This document shows positions 62,350 through 64,000 of a stretch of DNA of 64,000 bases, piece after piece (the first letter of the stretch is position 1; every line of letters begins with the position of its first letter). The position numbers were made by a program, and so were the translations under genes. Origin of the DNA: Chryseobacterium sp. (GTDB lineage Bacteria; Bacteroidota; Bacteroidia; Flavobacteriales; Weeksellaceae). Under the pieces are notes generated by a model that ran no database searches, had not been told where the DNA came from, and saw only the letters and a program-made list of their open reading frames with translations. The stretch spans positions 111,309 to 175,308 of the forward strand of contig JAGLBA010000003.1 in the NCBI GenBank assembly GCA_018260475.1. Direction: 5' to 3'.

Positions 62350-62721
62350 ATGGCAGATCTTAAAAACCTAGCGGAAACGCTTGTAAACCTTACAGTTAAA
62401 GATGTAAACGAATTGGCAGCTATCCTTAAAGATGAGTATGGCATCGAGCCTGCTGCTGCGGCAGTAGTAATGTCCGGCGCAGCTGGCGGTGGCGAAGTTG
62501 CTGAGGAAAAAACAGAATTCGATGTAATCCTTAAAGCTGCAGGTGCTTCTAAACTGGCTATCGTTAAGCTTGTAAAAGACCTTACAGGTGCAGGCCTTAA
62601 AGAAGCTAAAGATATCGTAGATAGCGCACCAGCGCCAATCAAACAAGGTATTTCTAAAGACGAAGCTGAAGCTTTGAAAAAACAGCTTGAAGAAGCTGGA
62701 GCAGAAGTTGAGCTGAAGTAA
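62350..62721 (+). CDS. rplL: Ribosomal protein L7/L12
   Basis: A 123-residue stalk protein: N-terminal dimerisation helix ([20 protein letters not shown]), Ala/Gly hinge, and C-terminal domain with [27 protein letters not shown]. Last gene of the operon; a strong terminator follows and rpoB does not. Confidence 0.97.
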   Translation: MADLKNLAETLVNLTVKDVNELAAILKDEYGIEPAAAAVVMSGAAGGGEVAEEKTEFDVILKAAGASKLAIVKLVKDLTGAGLKEAKDIVDSAPAPIKQGISKDEAEALKKQLEEAGAEVELK

Positions 62722-62743
62722 TAAGAAACCCGTCTTATAACAC

Positions 62744-62774
62744 AAGCCGCGCTACATTGTAGCGCGGCTTTTTA
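62744..62774 (+). terminator. Strong terminator after rplL
   Basis: 13-bp stem AAGCCGCGCTACA / TGTAGCGCGGCTT (minimal loop) followed by a T run; ends the ribosomal-protein operon 23 bases after rplL. Confidence 0.9.
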
Positions 62775-62900
62775 ATTAATACCACGGGGAAGGAGATTTT
62801 GTTAAAATGTAAAACATCTTTTAAAGGGCGTGATACAAGCGATTTTTATATCGATTAGTGATTATTTTTCGGAATATTGTTTAATTCCAATTAATAAATA

Positions 62901-62908
62901 TATATTTG
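62901..62908 (+). promoter_or_regulatory. -7 box TATATTTG upstream of the 62930 open frame
   Basis: Exact TAnnTTTG with a TTG 21 bases upstream (62877-62879); transcription would start near 62914. Confidence 0.5.
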
Positions 62909-62929
62909 CATAAAAAGAAATCATTGTAA

Positions 62930-63472
62930 GAAAATCTCCTTGCTTTACGAAGAATATTTGCAAAACTTGCAATTTTTCTTTTTATTTTAAACTTTACCAC
63001 TCTCTGTAATGCACAGTCGGGTGACTCTTCTGAGTCCTCTGTAATTGTAGGATCTGACGCACTTTTGAGCTCTGGTGGCGCTGTTATAGTAGATTACACG
63101 ACCAGAGACAATACAGTTGTTGTTCACGTGTCCAGAGAAAAAATAAGTAAATCTAGACGCAAAGCAGCTAACATTATTACTGAAAGGGAGGAAGCTCCAA
63201 ATAAAGTTCACTACATAAAAGTTAAACCTAATGTAGTATTCTATACAAAAAATAATTCTCACGAAGTTAATAGAATAAATGCGCATTGGTCCGCTACGAC
63301 CGTTGTGCCACATTTCAGAATTAATTTTGTTGCACTGGTAGAAGCTGTACCTGTCTTCATTCCTTATCTATATAATACACGGGAGCTTGTCTTTTTTGAT
63401 AATGTTGTTTTTTTAGATGACTATCGAAGGATTCGCTTCTTTACTCGCCCTCCTCCAGCCTTGGTAGGATAA
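62930..63472 (+). CDS. Secreted small protein frame lacking a standard start codon
   Basis: An open frame from the TAA at 62927 to the stop at 63472. Read through, it begins LRRIFAKLAIFLFILNFTTL-CNAQ, a clear signal peptide (coded 62945-63016, cut after NA-Q), then SGDSSESSVIVGSDALLSSGG, a basic middle and a Pro-rich end (FFTRPPPALVG). No ATG, GTG or TTG occurs in frame before 63065, and starting at that TTG would discard the signal peptide. Candidates are ATA (62954) or a mutated start near 62945. It may be a pseudogene or use an unusual start. Similar Pro-rich small secreted proteins accompany surface adhesin genes in flavobacteria, by recollection only. Confidence 0.45.
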   Translation, partial: ENLLALRRIFAKLAIFLFILNFTTLCNAQSGDSSESSVIVGSDALLSSGGAVIVDYTTRDNTVVVHVSREKISKSRRKAANIITEREEAPNKVHYIKVKPNVVFYTKNNSHEVNRINAHWSATTVVPHFRINFVALVEAVPVFIPYLYNTRELVFFDNVVFLDDYRRIRFFTRPPPALVG

Positions 63473-63613
63473 TTCACCAATATTTTTCAACGCAATATTA
63501 CCTATAGCTTCAGTTTAAAACTGGAGCCACTAAGTAAATAGCGCTTCTATACTGCTTTAGTGTTGAATAAAAAAAGGAGGGGCTGCATAATAGTTTCAAT
63601 CCATCAAAAAAAT

Positions 63614-63650
63614 CTTATAAATTTTAGAAGCTTTTTTACAGATTTATAAG
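63614..63650. other. Inverted repeat between the two tail genes
   Basis: Perfect 9-bp repeat CTTATAAAT / ATTTATAAG with a 19-base loop, 28 bases before the next start codon. No T run after it. Another near-perfect palindrome, GCTTCAGTTTAAAACTGGAGC, lies at about 63508-63528. Neither is explained. Confidence 0.35.
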
Positions 63651-63678
63651 TAATTCAAAACAATTCATAAAAAAATTT

Positions 63679-63945
63679 ATGATAAAGAAATTTGCATTTT
63701 TACTCTTTGCGATGTTGTCAATATGTATCAACGCTCAATTAGCGGCCTTTACGGTAACCGCAACCAAGGTCAATGATGAGACCTGTGCAAGCAATGGCGC
63801 CATCAGTTGGACCACCGCCAATAAAGCTTCAGGCAGTACAATTACCTACAAGGTAATTAATACTGCTAACAATTCTACAGTGGCTGCGCTTTCCGGCACC
63901 ACTTACACCAGTTTGGTAGCAGGGGTAAGTGGTCTACTTTTTTGA
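63679..63945 (+). pseudogene. Exported adhesin-like protein, broken or cut off
   Basis: Begins with a signal peptide (MIKKFAFLLFAMLSICINA-Q) and then a beta-sandwich-like segment (FTVTATKVNDETCASNGAI ... NTANNSTVAALSGTTYTSLVAG) of the kind repeated in SprB-like gliding adhesins and other T9SS surface proteins. The similarity stops at about 63928, and the frame ends after five unrelated residues. The sequence that follows (GTGGTCTACTTTTTTGACAG) looks like foreign DNA, perhaps an insertion-sequence end. Only 88 codons remain of what would normally be a much larger protein. Confidence 0.5.
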
Positions 63946-64000
63946 CAGTTTGTAAATATAGTTTTTTCAATTGAAATTTGTACCCGCCAACCGAAACGGA
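63928..64000 (+). other. Unidentified AT-rich junction at the window end
   Basis: The adhesin-like reading frame is interrupted here. No transposase is visible within the last 70 bases, so an insertion sequence is only a guess. Confidence 0.3.

Noticed and set aside
60521-62721. rpoB or nusG fragments near the ribosomal operon
   Set aside because: Neither upstream nor downstream sequence in the window resembles them.
1-64000. CRISPR array, rRNA, complete transposon, prophage or defence system
   Set aside because: No regularly spaced repeats, no rRNA sequence, no transposase or integrase and no known defence motif were seen.

Overview
The window looks like chromosomal DNA of a Bacteroidota bacterium of the class Flavobacteriia, most likely the Chryseobacterium group (Weeksellaceae). 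The signs are: bacillithiol genes (bshA, bshB1); an ExbB-ExbD-ExbD-TonB cluster; DUF2851, DUF3276, DUF4254 and DUF4292 proteins; a long NusB; very weak Shine-Dalgarno signals with A-rich leaders; and repeated TAnnTTTG (-7) promoter boxes of the Bacteroidota sigma factor. The genus is inferred from remembered protein similarity and was not computed.

Layout. 1-12.3 kb, mostly + strand: end of cysS, a CBM20-GH77 4-alpha-glucanotransferase, a secreted protein, der, upp, a comF-like gene (-), queD, lpxH, a LuxE-like acyl-protein synthetase, nrnA, a family 2 glycosyltransferase and an unknown gene. 12.4-15.5 kb, - strand: waaA, a DUF1648 membrane protein, an NlpC/P60 hydrolase and an O-methyltransferase. 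15.6-30.6 kb, + strand: tilS, dsbD, GNAT, lipoprotein, alpha/beta hydrolase, leuS, the TonB energy-transduction operon with a PstS-like lipoprotein and a TPR protein, bshB1 and tRNA-His. 30.7-35.8 kb, - strand: GNAT, PspC-like, DUF2851, bshA and a GH3 glycosidase. 36.5-43.5 kb, - strand: ribA up to a polysaccharide flippase, through tatA, an EnvC-like activator, a DUF4292 lipoprotein and a nucleotidyltransferase. 43.6-48.4 kb, + strand: pyrC, a dienoyl-CoA-reductase-like SDR and an M1 peptidase. 48.4-54.8 kb, - strand: M43 peptidase, clpB, DUF3276 and an ABC exporter. 54.9-56.7 kb, + strand: nusB, DUF1573 and yajC. 56.8-60.3 kb, - strand: an AspT/YidE-type transporter and a large membrane protein. 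60.5-62.7 kb, + strand: rplK-rplA-rplJ-rplL. The last 1.3 kb is an accessory-looking tail with a small secreted-protein frame that lacks a normal start codon and a cut-off exported protein.

Themes. Most genes are housekeeping. Envelope work dominates: LPS (lpxH, waaA), polysaccharide (GT2, flippase, nucleotidyltransferase), peptidoglycan (NlpC, EnvC, GH3), TonB energisation and protein export (tatA, yajC). Bacillithiol genes bshB1 and bshA lie 2.4 kb apart.

The least expected signals are: a family of GC-rich hairpin repeats between genes with a compensatory base change; two repeat-like in-frame insertions in leuS, one of which shares a 7-base periodicity with a nearby intergenic spacer; promoter boxes that sit only 4-8 bases from start codons and so imply leaderless mRNAs; a ribosomal-protein operon without nusG/secE before it or rpoB directly after it; and two genes whose natural N-termini appear to begin at non-standard codons. 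No complete mobile element, CRISPR array, defence system or rRNA gene was seen.
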